Notes: generated by a model not told the origin, from the letters alone. Positions 26,161-35,210 are shown, counted from the stretch's first letter. The stretch is DNA of 64,000 nt from VAZQ01 sp963753575 (GCA_963753575.1 CAVWCR010000003.1:2356001-2420000), one strand, 5' to 3'. Numbers and translations: made by a program.

Positions 26161-26591
26161 CGCCGGACCAGTTGGGAATCCGACTCAACGCGGCTGATTC
26201 TACCGTAGCCGCACGTCGCTACGGCGAGTTTTTGAGCCGACGGGAATTCCCGGTTGTATGATCCGAAGAAAATTTTCCAGTCCAAAACGGCGTGGGGCAG
26301 CAGTTAGGGGGTCATAACGATTTAGAATGGGTAATTCGAAAAAATACGAATTTCGACCAATTTCACCGACCGGACTACCAGCGGCAACCTGTCAAATGGT
26401 ATAGTCCTGCTGCAAGCCGGGAAGCCCCATTACGGGTCGCGCCCCAGTTACCGGCTCGCTGTCGCACATTCGCATACCTGACCGACAGCCGAATTAACGG
26501 ATTGCCACGCTATGGGCGCATTTACCGACGAAGCACATAGGCATCGCGGGACCTGGAACTATCACAAGCCCGGTACCGTCGAGTGTAGGGG
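26161..26591. other. Intergenic region after fumC, partly AT-rich
   Basis: 431 bases between fumC and the DUF4169 gene. It contains the fumC terminator (annotated separately), then an AT-richer stretch (about 26240-26400) with a 6-bp palindrome AATTCG/CGAATT at 26333-26352. The rest shows no gene or recognisable element. SspB, fumC, DUF4169 and RHH genes are usually tightly packed, so this spacer may be a later insertion (inference). Confidence 0.35.
26203..26233 (+). terminator. Rho-independent terminator of fumC
   Basis: A 7-bp perfect stem CCGTAGC/GCTACGG with an 8-base loop, followed by CGAG and a run of five T. It lies 43 bases after the fumC stop codon in the correct orientation. Confidence 0.75.
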
Positions 26592-26777
26592 ATGGGCGAC
26601 ATCGTCAACTTTCGAAAAGCGCGCAAGCGCCTCGGGCGTGAGCTCGGTGCGCAGCGAGCGGCCGAAAACCGTGTTCTTCATGGACGCGGCAAGGTCGAAC
26701 GGGAACTCGTGAACGCGCGCGAGACGAAAGCCCGTCGGGAACTCGAGCAACACCGGATAACGGGAGACGATCGATGA
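26592..26777 (+). CDS. DUF4169 family small protein
   Basis: 61 residues. It shows the family pattern GDIVNFRKARKR at the N-terminus followed by a highly charged helix (AAENRVLHGRGKVERELVNA, KARRELEQHRI). Function unknown; it is soluble, basic and probably helical. It overlaps the start of the ribbon-helix-helix gene by 4 bases, so the two are co-translated. In related bacteria this pair accompanies sspB and fumC. Confidence 0.85.
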   Translation: MGDIVNFRKARKRLGRELGAQRAAENRVLHGRGKVERELVNARETKARRELEQHRITGDDR

Positions 26778-27055
26778 AATCGCCGGTTGTCAAACGCTCC
26801 ATCGTCATTGCCGGTCACAAGACCAGCGTGAGTTTGGAAGACGCCTTCTGGAAGGGACTAAAGGAGATCGCGGGTGGGCGCGACATGACTTTGTCAGAGC
26901 TCGTAGCCGCCATCGACTCGGATCGTCGTCACGGCAACTTGTCGTCGGCGATCCGACTGTTTGTCCTCGATCACTATCGTAGCATGATCGGCGACGAGCG
27001 AAGCAGCGAGCGCACTACTGCACGTGAGCTGATGGCGGCCCGTCCGGCTTCCTGA
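26774..27055 (+). CDS. Ribbon-helix-helix domain protein
   Basis: 93 residues. The first 80 match the RHH_4-type domain common in alphaproteobacteria: VVKRSIVIAGHKTSVSLEDA, FWKGLKEIAGGRDMTLSELV and SSAIRLFVLDHYRSM. The order strand, helix, helix suggests a dimeric DNA-binding protein, but no target is known. It is translationally coupled to DUF4169 (ATGA overlap) and converges on the AsmA-like gene with a 2-base gap. Confidence 0.85.
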   Translation: MKSPVVKRSIVIAGHKTSVSLEDAFWKGLKEIAGGRDMTLSELVAAIDSDRRHGNLSSAIRLFVLDHYRSMIGDERSSERTTARELMAARPAS

Positions 27056-27057
27056 AG

Positions 27058-30000
27058 CTATCGGCCGAACAGGTTCTTCAAGAGAGAACCGCCGTCCGGC
27101 GGCCGCAGATCAAGCGGCCGCTGGGGGCGCGTCGAGCCGGTAGTAGGAGCTGACGGGTGCGTCGCCGAGCGCGGACGCGCCTGTGTCTGAGGAGGCGTAG
27201 GTGGCGTCCGCGGCGTCGGCGTGTTTGCCGGAATTGCGTGCGGCGCGAGTTGATCAACTGAATTCTTGCGTGCCGCTTCCAGCGCGTCGATGCGTTTGCT
27301 CTGCTGCTCGACTGCGCGTAGCGCGAGCCAATTCGAAAATGCCGTCACGTCGAGTGTGCGCCGAGGCGCATCGATTGCGCCTTTGAGCGTGATGGTGACT
27401 TCAGGCCGGACACCCGACGTATCTGTGCGCACGAGGCCCGACAGGTTTATCCTCGCGTCGATCGTATCATCCGCCAGCAGTGCACTGCCGTGGACGCCGA
27501 GATCGGCGCCCTGCGCGGTGACCTTCATATTGACTGCACGCGCCTGTCCGGCCACGACGGAGACTTCGCCCTCGGCACGCGCAACCCTCAGTGCGCCGGC
27601 CGACAGCGCTTGGTCCATGCGTTCCCTGAGCCGTTCCGGATCGAGCTGCAGACCCTTGTCGACGCTGCCGATCACCGCATCGAAAGCGGTCGGATCAAGC
27701 CGCTGCACCGTGCCGTCTTCGAGCGAAAAGGTGCCGCCGCCCTTGAGCGAGCCGATCAGGGCGGCCGGGCTGCGGCCTGTCCCCTGCAGCTCGAGCTCGG
27801 CAGAGAGGCGGCCGGACAGCGGCGGCGGCCCGCCGCGCACGAGCTCGGTGATATCGGCGCCTGCGACCTGCAACCGGCTCTGCGCCGAGATGCCGTCGGC
27901 GCCGCTCCTTACGTCCAGCTCGCCGCCCAACCGGCCGCCAGCCAGCGTCCCGTCGATCTCCTTGATCGATAACCCCGACTGATCGAGGCGCACAACCCCG
28001 CGCACGTTCTTGACCGCAAGCCACGGCGACAGGGCGACGTGCGCTGCTCTGAGCGTGAGCTGTCCGCCGATCTCACCGAGCAATCCGCGCTCAAACGGCT
28101 CGGCCGGCCAGGCGACCGTTCCGTTCGATCGTGGACTCCCGGTCGCGGCGGCAAGCATGAATGGCAGGTTGATCTCGCCGAGCTCGAGGTCGCCGGCGAC
28201 GGTCATCGGCTGGGCAAGACCGATCTTCACTCTCCCAACGAGCTCGGAACCGGCGGCCCTTCCGGCCATGTCGGTGAGATCAATGGCGCCGCCGGCGAAC
28301 GCGAGCTTGGCGCTCAGATCAAGAGGGAGCGTCTGCGCCGGCTGGCCGGCAACGGCCGGGCGCGGGCTGCGCACCTTGGCATTCGCGATCCGGAGAGTGG
28401 CGCCGTCCACCGCGCCGTCCGCCAGCCGCACGGTGCCTTTGCTGGAGACATCGAAGTCGCCGGCGACCAGCCGGCCATCGACCGCCATCGCACCGTTGAC
28501 CGTTCCGTTCGCGCTGAGATCGAGGTGGCCGGGATGCTTGCTGTCGACGGCGACGAGCTTGTCGAGCCCCAGCAGCTCAATCAGCGCGCTGCCTTCGGCG
28601 GCATCGAGCTGGCCGTTTATCTTGAGCTCGGAGGCGCCGAGCTGCGGAAGGGCGTCGAGCGTAAACGCTTGGCCGGCGGCATCGGCCTGACCCTGCAGCC
28701 CGATCTTGAACCCGCCGGCGCTGCCGTCGAGCTTGAACGTCGCATTTGATGAAGCCGCCGCCGTACGGACCGGCCCGGCGCCGACCGTCAGCGTCGCCTG
28801 CACCTTGGCGGGAACAAACCGCGAGGCCCGCCGACGGAATTCAACTGCTGCCTTTGGCGAAAACTTCTCGATCACCATCGCGACGCCGTCGAGCGCGCGG
28901 GCGTCGAGGTCGAGTGCAAGCGACCCGCGCGGCGCCTGGCCATGGCCGTCGATGCGCCCCTTGATCGAAAGCGCCGCCCCGCCGAAGTCGCGCACGTTAA
29001 GCCGCCGGATGTCGAGGCCGCCGCGCTCGAATTGAAGATCGATGTCGGCGCCCTTCGCCTCGACGCCGGCGATGGCGGCGCGACCGACCTTGAGCGACAC
29101 GGTTCCCTCGCGCGGCCGCTCGAACGGCGTGTCGGCGAACATACCCTGCGCCAGCGCATAAGCACGATCGAAGTCGATATCGGGCGCACTCAGTTCGGCC
29201 TCGATCCGCGGCGGCCGCTGTCCGCGCGGCCACGTATAGGCGAGACGTCCCACCATGGTCATGTTGTCGATCTCGGCGGTGAGGCCATCGATCGCCACGT
29301 AGTCGTTGCCGAGCTTGACGTCGCCCTCTGCGCGCACCGCGCCCGCCGTGACGGCATCGGCCCGGTCGGTCAGCCAGGCCGCGAGCGTACGCGGATCACG
29401 CGCCTCGACCTTGGCGCGCCCATCGAAGGTGAGGCCGCCGGACGTCATGTTGAGACGCCCGCTCAGCCCGACCTGGGTCGCCCCCGGTGCCCGGAAATCC
29501 AGCACATCGAGGTTCCAGTTGTCGCTGTCGCCCACCACCTCGCCGCTGACGCGCTGAAGCATCGCGCCGGCCAGCATCACGTTATCGACGCTGATCCCGA
29601 GCCTGACCGGTATCGGCGGGCGCTGCGCGGCACCGAAGAAGTCCGCAAAGGTCTTGACCGCAAGCAGCGGGCGCTTGCGCGTCGCTTCCGACAGGCCAAG
29701 GAGGCGATCGAGATCGATCTGGGTCGAGGCCAGGCCCACGACCAGCTGTGGCTCGCGGCCGAAGGCCAAGTTGGCGTCGCCGCGCAGCTTGATCGCGCGC
29801 TCCTCGGGGCCGTACTGGAATTCAATCTGCTCCAGGGTAGCCGCCGAGCTGTCGCCTCGGATGCGGGTCGAGACCCGCCAGGGCTCGATGATACCGTCGG
29901 GCGCACGGCCGACTGGACGGGTGAGCTGAATGCTGCCGTCGTAATGGGGAACGCCGCTCTCCACGACGATCAGCGCGTCGGCCTCCGCAATCACAGGTCG

Positions 30001-30252
30001 GTCGACCGGGTCGACATTGAGCCGCACGCGCACGCCGCCCTCGCTGGCGCGGGTTGCGGCGATCCGGAACGGATAGTGATGGCTGGCGAGAACGAAGGAG
30101 CCCTCGCCCTTGACCGGACCGAGCAACGAGCGCAGCTGCCCCCGGAATTCAAATTTTTCGAGCAGGAGGCGCGAGCCGCTGGTGGCGTCGGCGAGCAGCA
30201 CCCGGCTATCCACGATATCGAGCCGCTCGATCGACAGCGAGTTCGAGCTCAT
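27058..30252 (-). CDS. AsmA family protein, C-terminal part (gene split by frameshift)
   Basis: 1064 residues that continue the protein begun at 30637. It resembles the AsmA/YhdP-like superfamily, large periplasmic beta-rich proteins anchored in the inner membrane and implicated in outer-membrane lipid transport or assembly. Visible are the many short beta-strand repeats, the AsmA_2-type C-terminal region (GTGRSPAALIGSLKGGGTFS, LSGLVRTDTSGVRPEVTITL) and a Pro/Thr-rich tail. The nominal ATG at 30252 gives SSNSLSIERLDIVDSRV, which is the middle of the domain and not a natural N-terminus. The first 46 bases overlap the N-terminal part in another frame. See the entry at 30206. Confidence 0.8.
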   Translation of the reverse strand: MSSNSLSIERLDIVDSRVLLADATSGSRLLLEKFEFRGQLRSLLGPVKGEGSFVLASHHYPFRIAATRASEGGVRVRLNVDPVDRPVIAEADALIVVESGVPHYDGSIQLTRPVGRAPDGIIEPWRVSTRIRGDSSAATLEQIEFQYGPEERAIKLRGDANLAFGREPQLVVGLASTQIDLDRLLGLSEATRKRPLLAVKTFADFFGAAQRPPIPVRLGISVDNVMLAGAMLQRVSGEVVGDSDNWNLDVLDFRAPGATQVGLSGRLNMTSGGLTFDGRAKVEARDPRTLAAWLTDRADAVTAGAVRAEGDVKLGNDYVAIDGLTAEIDNMTMVGRLAYTWPRGQRPPRIEAELSAPDIDFDRAYALAQGMFADTPFERPREGTVSLKVGRAAIAGVEAKGADIDLQFERGGLDIRRLNVRDFGGAALSIKGRIDGHGQAPRGSLALDLDARALDGVAMVIEKFSPKAAVEFRRRASRFVPAKVQATLTVGAGPVRTAAASSNATFKLDGSAGGFKIGLQGQADAAGQAFTLDALPQLGASELKINGQLDAAEGSALIELLGLDKLVAVDSKHPGHLDLSANGTVNGAMAVDGRLVAGDFDVSSKGTVRLADGAVDGATLRIANAKVRSPRPAVAGQPAQTLPLDLSAKLAFAGGAIDLTDMAGRAAGSELVGRVKIGLAQPMTVAGDLELGEINLPFMLAAATGSPRSNGTVAWPAEPFERGLLGEIGGQLTLRAAHVALSPWLAVKNVRGVVRLDQSGLSIKEIDGTLAGGRLGGELDVRSGADGISAQSRLQVAGADITELVRGGPPPLSGRLSAELELQGTGRSPAALIGSLKGGGTFSLEDGTVQRLDPTAFDAVIGSVDKGLQLDPERLRERMDQALSAGALRVARAEGEVSVVAGQARAVNMKVTAQGADLGVHGSALLADDTIDARINLSGLVRTDTSGVRPEVTITLKGAIDAPRRTLDVTAFSNWLALRAVEQQSKRIDALEAARKNSVDQLAPHAIPANTPTPRTPPTPPQTQARPRSATHPSAPTTGSTRPQRPLDLRPPDGGSLLKNLFGR

Positions 30253-30637
30253 CGCTGATCACGGGCGCCGGCCAGTCGAGCCGGCCCGCAGCGTCGAGGC
30301 CGGCCGCGAATTCCGCACCATCGATCCGGACCTGGCTCGCCCGCCACTGCCCGCGCGTGAGCCCGCCGAGCGAGAATTCCAGGCTGACGCTGCGCGCACG
30401 CATCGAGCGCGAGTCACCGGGCCTGGCGATCTCGACGCCGCCGAACGTCAGGGTCGGGGTGGGCAGCAGCCGCGCCTCGACCGACCCGTTCACGAGCACC
30501 GTGAGGCCGGTCAGACGGCTCGCCTGGGTCTCGAACTCCGCGCGATAGCGGCTCCAGTCGACGAAGTGCGGCCCTACCAGGGCGGCCACCAGCGCCAGGA
30601 TCAACGCGATCGCAAGACCGAGCAGGGTTGTCTGCAC
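30206..30637 (-). CDS. AsmA family protein, N-terminal part (gene split by frameshift)
   Basis: 143 residues. The N-terminus is a membrane anchor (LLGLAIALILALVAALVGPH) followed by the AsmA start FVDWSRYRAEFETQASRLTG, then VNGSVEARLLPTPTLTFGGV and LDAAGRLDWPAP. After WPAPVIS the expected continuation, SLSIERLDIVDSR, is found one base out of frame in the neighbouring segment, while this frame goes on to an unrelated VDRAARYRG and stops. Removing one base at about 30245-30255 joins both parts into a normal protein of about 1200 residues. Either a true frameshift or a sequence error. Confidence 0.8.
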   Translation of the reverse strand: MQTTLLGLAIALILALVAALVGPHFVDWSRYRAEFETQASRLTGLTVLVNGSVEARLLPTPTLTFGGVEIARPGDSRSMRARSVSLEFSLGGLTRGQWRASQVRIDGAEFAAGLDAAGRLDWPAPVISDELELAVDRAARYRG

Positions 30638-30929
30638 GCGATCTCCAAAGCCTGCTTTTCAATACGCGCCCAGCGCCGGGCAATGGCGCGGGGCCCGGAA
30701 ACACGTCTGCGTGGATTTGAGCACAAATCGCGCCACCGAGCCATGGCACAGGGAGCCACGGGACCGGCGGCGCGTACGCCTGCGCTAATGCCGCTCCACT
30801 CTTACCAACACGAGAGTGGTAAGGTTTTGTGGTTGGCGTTGACGGCAAATCTATGTCGGGTCCGAGCAGCGCTCGCGCGAACGACCTTACGCACGCGAAT
30901 GTGAAAATTCTCTAACCCGCGGGCCGCGC

Positions 30930-32366
30930 TCATCGCCGAACACTCACGAAGCTGACGATCTTACCGGGGTTCATGATGTTGTCGGGATCGAGCGCGCGCT
31001 TGATCGCCCGCATGACCTCGAGCGCCCCCTCGCCATGTTCGTCCGCGAGATAGGCCATCTTGCCCTGCCCAACGCCGTGCTCGCCGGTCGAGGTGCCATC
31101 CATGGCGAGTGCGCGGGCGACCAGCCGCTCGCTGAGCGTCTTGGCGCGCGCCACTTCGTCGGCGTCGGTTAGATCGACGAGCAACGTCAGGTGGAAATTG
31201 CCGTCGCCGACATGGCCGAGGATCGGCGCGATCAGGCGACTGTCGGCAAGGTCGCGCTGGGTTTCGACCACGCACTCCGCCAGCCTGGAGATCGGCACGC
31301 ACACATCGGTGGCAATCGCGGTGGCGCCCGGCCGCAGCGAGCGGCCCGACCAGTAGGCGTCATGGCGCGCCTGCCAGAGCTTGCTGCGATCCTCCGGCCG
31401 CGTCGCCCACTCGAAGGGGCCGCCGCCAAGATCCGCGGCGATCTCGCCAAAGCGCTGCGACTGCTCGGCCACGCCCGCCTCGCTGCCGTGAAACTCCACG
31501 AACAGCATTGGGGTTTCCGGCAGCGTGAGCTTGAAATAGGCGTTGCAGGCCTTAACCTGCAGCGCATCGAGCAGCTCGATGCGGGCCACCGGAATTCCCG
31601 ACTGGATGGTCAGGATGGCGGCATGGCAGCAGGCCTCGACCGTCGGGAACGGGCAGGCGCCGGACGCGATCGCCTCCGGGATACCGGCGAGCCTGAGCGT
31701 GAGCTCGGTGATGACGCCGAGCGTGCCTTCCGAGCCCACCATCAGCCGGGTGAGATCGTAGCCGGCGGAGGACTTCTTTGCCCGCCGTGCCGTCGTGATC
31801 ACCTCGCCGTTGGCCAGCACGACCTTGAGCGCCAGCACGTTGTCCTTCATCGTCCCGTAACGCACCGCATTGGTCCCGGAGCAGCGCGTCGCCGCCATGC
31901 CGCCCAGCGATGCATCAGCGCCCGGATCAATCGGAAAGAACAGGCCGCGGTCGCGCAGGTGCTCGTTGAGCGCCTTGCGAGTGACGCCGGGCTCGACCAC
32001 GCAGTCGAAGTCCTCGGCATGCACGGCTAGCACCCGGCTCATGTCGCGAAAGTCGATCGAGACACCGCCAAGCGGCGCATTGACATGGCCTTCGAGCGAG
32101 GTGCCGGTGCCGAACGGGATCACCGGCACGCGCTGCGCCGCGCAGATACGCACGATCTCCTGCACGTCGGCCGAGGTTTGCGGAAACACCACGGCGTCCG
32201 GCGGCTCATTGGCAATCCAGGTGGTCGTATTGCCGTGCTGCTCGCGCACCGCCTGCGACGTGACCAGGCGGTTGCCGAAGCGCGCGGCCAGCGCCGCCAC
32301 GGCTGCGGCAACGGTCTCCGGGCGGACGGACACACTGGTGCCCCGTTTCCGAAGTTCGTTTGTCAT
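30930..32366 (-). CDS. FAD-linked oxidase, D-lactate dehydrogenase (cytochrome)/GlcD type
   Basis: 478 residues. The FAD_binding_4 domain has VIPFGTGTSLEGHVNAPLGG, DPGADASLGGMAATRCSGTN and LMVGSEGTLGVITELTLRL. The C-terminal substrate domain ends with GHVGDGNFHLTLLVDL, TSTGEHGVGQGKM and DPDNIMNPGKIV. The family oxidises D-2-hydroxy acids (D-lactate or glycolate) and passes electrons to cytochrome c or quinone. The start is odd: ATG at 32366, its GAGGG ribosome-binding site and the first ten codons (MTNELRKRGT) lie inside a repeated hairpin element also present at 35250. A native start may be the GTG at residue 12 (SVSVRPETVAA). The exact substrate is undetermined. Confidence 0.9.
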   Translation of the reverse strand: MTNELRKRGTSVSVRPETVAAAVAALAARFGNRLVTSQAVREQHGNTTTWIANEPPDAVVFPQTSADVQEIVRICAAQRVPVIPFGTGTSLEGHVNAPLGGVSIDFRDMSRVLAVHAEDFDCVVEPGVTRKALNEHLRDRGLFFPIDPGADASLGGMAATRCSGTNAVRYGTMKDNVLALKVVLANGEVITTARRAKKSSAGYDLTRLMVGSEGTLGVITELTLRLAGIPEAIASGACPFPTVEACCHAAILTIQSGIPVARIELLDALQVKACNAYFKLTLPETPMLFVEFHGSEAGVAEQSQRFGEIAADLGGGPFEWATRPEDRSKLWQARHDAYWSGRSLRPGATAIATDVCVPISRLAECVVETQRDLADSRLIAPILGHVGDGNFHLTLLVDLTDADEVARAKTLSERLVARALAMDGTSTGEHGVGQGKMAYLADEHGEGALEVMRAIKRALDPDNIMNPGKIVSFVSVRR

Positions 32367-32499
32367 CGCTGCACCCTCTGATACGAACTTCGGAAACAAA
32401 GGGGCACTAGCAACTCTATGATTCTAGTGCCGCTTTTCGAGCTGAAGTTCCTAACCGAGTTTGCCGCAAGTGGTGTAGGAACTTCAGATCGGCGGCACT
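32338..32499. repeat. Double-hairpin repeat element, copy A (complete)
   Basis: Two successive inverted repeats. Hairpin 1 (32338-32408) pairs GTGCCCCGTTTCCGAAGTTC with ACGAACTTCGGAAACAAAGG and GGCAC. Hairpin 2 (32426-32499) pairs AGTGCCGCTTTTCGA..GAAGTTCCT with AGGAACTTC..GGCGGCACT. A spacer with CAACTCTATGATTCT joins them. The whole unit is bounded by AGTGCC/GGCACT-type ends and has no reading frame of its own. A second complete copy lies at 35250-35412 in the same orientation. Confidence 0.85.
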
Positions 32500-32500
32500 A

Positions 32501-32551
32501 AGTGCCCCGTTTCCGAAGTTCGTTTGTCATCGCTGCACCCTCTGCGGCACT
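32501..32551. repeat. Internally deleted derivative of the double-hairpin element
   Basis: 43 bases (32502-32544) identical to the left end of copy A (32338-32380) are joined directly to CGGCACT, which matches the right end of the element. About 110 internal bases are therefore missing. It directly abuts copy A, giving a tandem arrangement. Confidence 0.75.
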
Positions 32552-32731
32552 GGGCTGCGGTATCGATGAAATCGCCTGTTCGCGGACGGCTTGACGTTAG
32601 CCGATTTCGGCTCGTTCGAGTGTGGCCTTTAAGCGTCTGGTCACAAAGCTGAATTACTTTCATTCTAGCGGGTTGGCGGGGCCGCGCGGCTGAGATAGCC
32701 TACCCGAGTAGGCCACTTGTGGTGTTGTGTG

Positions 32732-33241
32732 ATGCTCAACCGCGTCGATCTGGAACCGCTGTTCTTCGCACCTTTTGTCTCTTCGGTGATGCGGGTTGAG
32801 CCCGGCTGGATCGACTACAACGGCCATCTCAACATGGCCTACTACAACTTGCTGTTCGACCGCGCGGTGGACGAGGCGTTCGAGCTCATTGGCTGCGGCG
32901 CCGATTACGTCAGAAACCGGCAGCATTCCTGCTTCACGGCCGAGGTGCACGTTCGCTATCTGCGCGAGCTCAAGGCCAACGATCCGGTGCGGGTGACCTT
33001 TCAGCTGCTCGACTACGACGCCAAGCGCATGCACTATTACGAGCAACTGTTCCATGCCACGCGGGGCTGGGTCTCCGCCACCTCCGAGAACATGTCGCTG
33101 CACGTCGACATGGAGGCGAAGAAGACGGCCACCTTCCCGCCCGAGCTCGCCGCCTGCCTCGCCCGCATGAAGGCCGCCCACGCCAAGCTGCCGGTACCGG
33201 AAGCGGCCGGACGCCGGATCGCGATGCCGTCGAAGAGCTGA
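32732..33241 (+). CDS. Thioesterase (4HBT hot-dog fold)
   Basis: 169 residues from ATG 32732; five further codons are open upstream. It shows the hot-dog pattern with the active-site region RVEPGWIDYNGHLNMAYYNL near residue 25, VHVRYLRELKANDPVRVTFQ and MHYYEQLFHATRGWVSATSE. The family hydrolyses acyl-CoA or related thioesters; the substrate is not evident. The relatives I recall sit near carnitine dehydrogenase genes, but no such gene is here. It ends 8 bases before the Vgb-like gene, so they may be co-transcribed. Confidence 0.85.
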   Translation: MLNRVDLEPLFFAPFVSSVMRVEPGWIDYNGHLNMAYYNLLFDRAVDEAFELIGCGADYVRNRQHSCFTAEVHVRYLRELKANDPVRVTFQLLDYDAKRMHYYEQLFHATRGWVSATSENMSLHVDMEAKKTATFPPELAACLARMKAAHAKLPVPEAAGRRIAMPSKS

Positions 33242-33249
33242 GCGTCATC

Positions 33250-34182
33250 GTGACAGAACTCGCAGCGAACCGCGCGCGCGTCAGCGCCGCCCCGACCATC
33301 CGCGAGCACAAGATTCCGGTCGCCAACAGCGGTCCGTATATCTGCGTCGAGGCGCCCGACGGCGCGCTCTGGTTCTGCGAGAGCGGCGCCGCAAAGATCG
33401 GCCGGCTCGATCCCAACAGCGGCCGCTTCACCGAATACGGCCTGCCGACCGCCAATGCGACGCCGATCGGCATCACGGTCGGCGGCGACGGAAATCTCTG
33501 GTTCGCCGAGAAGGCCGCCAACAAGATCGGCCGCATCACGCTTGAAGGCGAGATCACGGAATTTCCGGTGCCGACACCGAAGGCTGGGCCGGATGGCATG
33601 ATCCTCGGTCCCGACGGCAATGTCTGGTTCTCCGAGACCGAAGCGAGCCAGATCGGCCGCATTACGCCCGCCGGCCACATCACCGAGTTTCGCGACGGCA
33701 TCACGCCCGGCAGTAAGCCCTTGTCGATCGCGGTGCGCGACGGCGCACTCTGGTTCAGCGAGGCCGCCGGTAACCGCGTCGGGCGCATCACCGTAGACGG
33801 TGTCGTGACCGAGTTTCCGATCCCCAGTTACGACAGCCAGCCGCGCGCCATGGTCACCCATCCGGACGGATCGATCTGGTTCGTGGAGACCAGCACCAAC
33901 GCGCTTGGCCGCATCGACCGGAACGGCGCGTTCAAAGAGTTCGTGATCCCGACCCCGAACGCCTCTTTGCGCGGCGTCACGGTCGGCCGCGATGGCGACC
34001 TCTGGTTCACCGAGAACTTTGCCAACAAGATCGGGCGCATGGCTCCCGACGGCACGCTGATCGGCGAATACGATATCCCGACACCAAGGAGCGGCGCGCG
34101 CTGCATTGCGCCCTTGTCGGACGGCCGCCTCCTGTTTACGCAATACGATGCCGGCCTGATCGGCGAAGTGATCCCGACATAA
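33250..34182 (+). CDS. Vgb-like (virginiamycin B lyase-type) beta-propeller protein
   Basis: 310 residues. It is built of about seven blades of roughly 42 residues with the repeat LWF.E....KIGRI...G.ITEF (for example GNLWFAEKAANKIGRIT and GDLWFTENFANKIGRMA). Virginiamycin B lyase has this fold, but many environmental homologues are not antibiotic lyases, and the catalytic His/Glu set cannot be confirmed by eye. No signal peptide is apparent. Start is GTG at 33250, 8 bases after the thioesterase stop. Resistance function should not be assumed. Confidence 0.85.
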   Translation: MTELAANRARVSAAPTIREHKIPVANSGPYICVEAPDGALWFCESGAAKIGRLDPNSGRFTEYGLPTANATPIGITVGGDGNLWFAEKAANKIGRITLEGEITEFPVPTPKAGPDGMILGPDGNVWFSETEASQIGRITPAGHITEFRDGITPGSKPLSIAVRDGALWFSEAAGNRVGRITVDGVVTEFPIPSYDSQPRAMVTHPDGSIWFVETSTNALGRIDRNGAFKEFVIPTPNASLRGVTVGRDGDLWFTENFANKIGRMAPDGTLIGEYDIPTPRSGARCIAPLSDGRLLFTQYDAGLIGEVIPT

Positions 34183-34220
34183 CGCACGCGACCAGCAAGG
34201 TCCGCGATGGAGGTAGCACC

Positions 34221-35210
34221 ATGAGATTCAACGCGCTTGGCACGCGCATCGTTCTCATCCTATTGGCAGCGGGCCTGGCTTCGTCCGTCGGCGCGCAGAC
34301 CTATCCGTCAAAGCCGATCCGGATGATCGTGTCGATCGCCGCGGGCAGCGTGACCGACGTCATCATGCGCGCGGCCGCCCATGAACTCTCGCCGCGCCTT
34401 GGTCAGCAGATCGTGATCGAGAACCGGGGCGGCGCCGCCGGAATATTGGGAGCGCAATCGTGCGCGCAGGCTCCCTCGGACGGCTACACGGTCTGCGTGA
34501 TCTACCACTCGACCACGTCCTACAACCCGCTCCTGTTCAACAAGCTGCCCTACAACGCGGACACGGATTTCGTGCCGGTGACGCGCCTGTTCTTCCTGAT
34601 CGAAGGCGTGTTTGCCTCGAACACCATCAACGTCAAATCGATCGCCGAACTGAAGGCGCTCGCGACCGCGAAGCCAGATGGGCTCAACTACGCGACGCTG
34701 GGCGATGGATCGTTCCCCGATCTCTTCATGCGATGGCTCAACAACCAGTGGGGCACCCGCATCGTCGGCGTGCCCTATCGCGGCGGCGGTCCGGCTGCCC
34801 AAGCGCTCGCCGCCAACGAGGTGCAGGTGACGCGCTTCGGCGTCGGCAACTTCCTGGGCCTGGTGCAGAGCGACAAGGTCAAGGCGCTCGCCATCTCGGC
34901 CGACAAGCGCAGCCTGCTGCTGCCGAGCGTGCCGACGCTGGAGGAGGCCGGCCTCGGCGGCTACCCGGGCCAGGGCTGGTGGGGGCTGGTGGTGCCGAAG
35001 GGCGCATCGAAGGACATCGTGACGCGCCTCAACGCCGAGTTTGTGAAACTATTCCGGGAACCCAAATTCGTCGATTTCCTCGACAAGCACGCGGTAGTCT
35101 CCGCCCCCACGACGCCGGAGGAATTCGCTGCCTTCCTGCGGGAAGACCGAAAAGCCGCCGAAACATTGATCAAGATCGCCAATACCAAGCGCACCGAATA
35201 CAAGCCTTAA
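34221..35210 (+). CDS. Bug/TctC family periplasmic solute-binding protein
   Basis: 329 residues. Signal peptide IVLILLAAGLASSVGAQ, then the Bug start TYPSKPIRMIVSIAAGSVTD and the second signature VIENRGGAAGILGAQSCA. Two cysteines (AQSCAQAPSDGYTVC) are unusual for the family. Bug proteins bind carboxylated compounds and feed TctAB permeases. No permease is adjacent; the only tctBA in the window is at 19.9-22.1 kb. ATG has GGAGG about 8 bases upstream and follows the Vgb-like gene by 38 bases. Confidence 0.92.
   Translation: MRFNALGTRIVLILLAAGLASSVGAQTYPSKPIRMIVSIAAGSVTDVIMRAAAHELSPRLGQQIVIENRGGAAGILGAQSCAQAPSDGYTVCVIYHSTTSYNPLLFNKLPYNADTDFVPVTRLFFLIEGVFASNTINVKSIAELKALATAKPDGLNYATLGDGSFPDLFMRWLNNQWGTRIVGVPYRGGGPAAQALAANEVQVTRFGVGNFLGLVQSDKVKALAISADKRSLLLPSVPTLEEAGLGGYPGQGWWGLVVPKGASKDIVTRLNAEFVKLFREPKFVDFLDKHAVVSAPTTPEEFAAFLREDRKAAETLIKIANTKRTEYKP

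Noticed and set aside
33250..34182. Streptogramin resistance gene (vgb)
   Set aside because: The propeller repeats are clear, but environmental Vgb-like proteins are numerous and mostly not antibiotic lyases; catalytic residues could not be confirmed.
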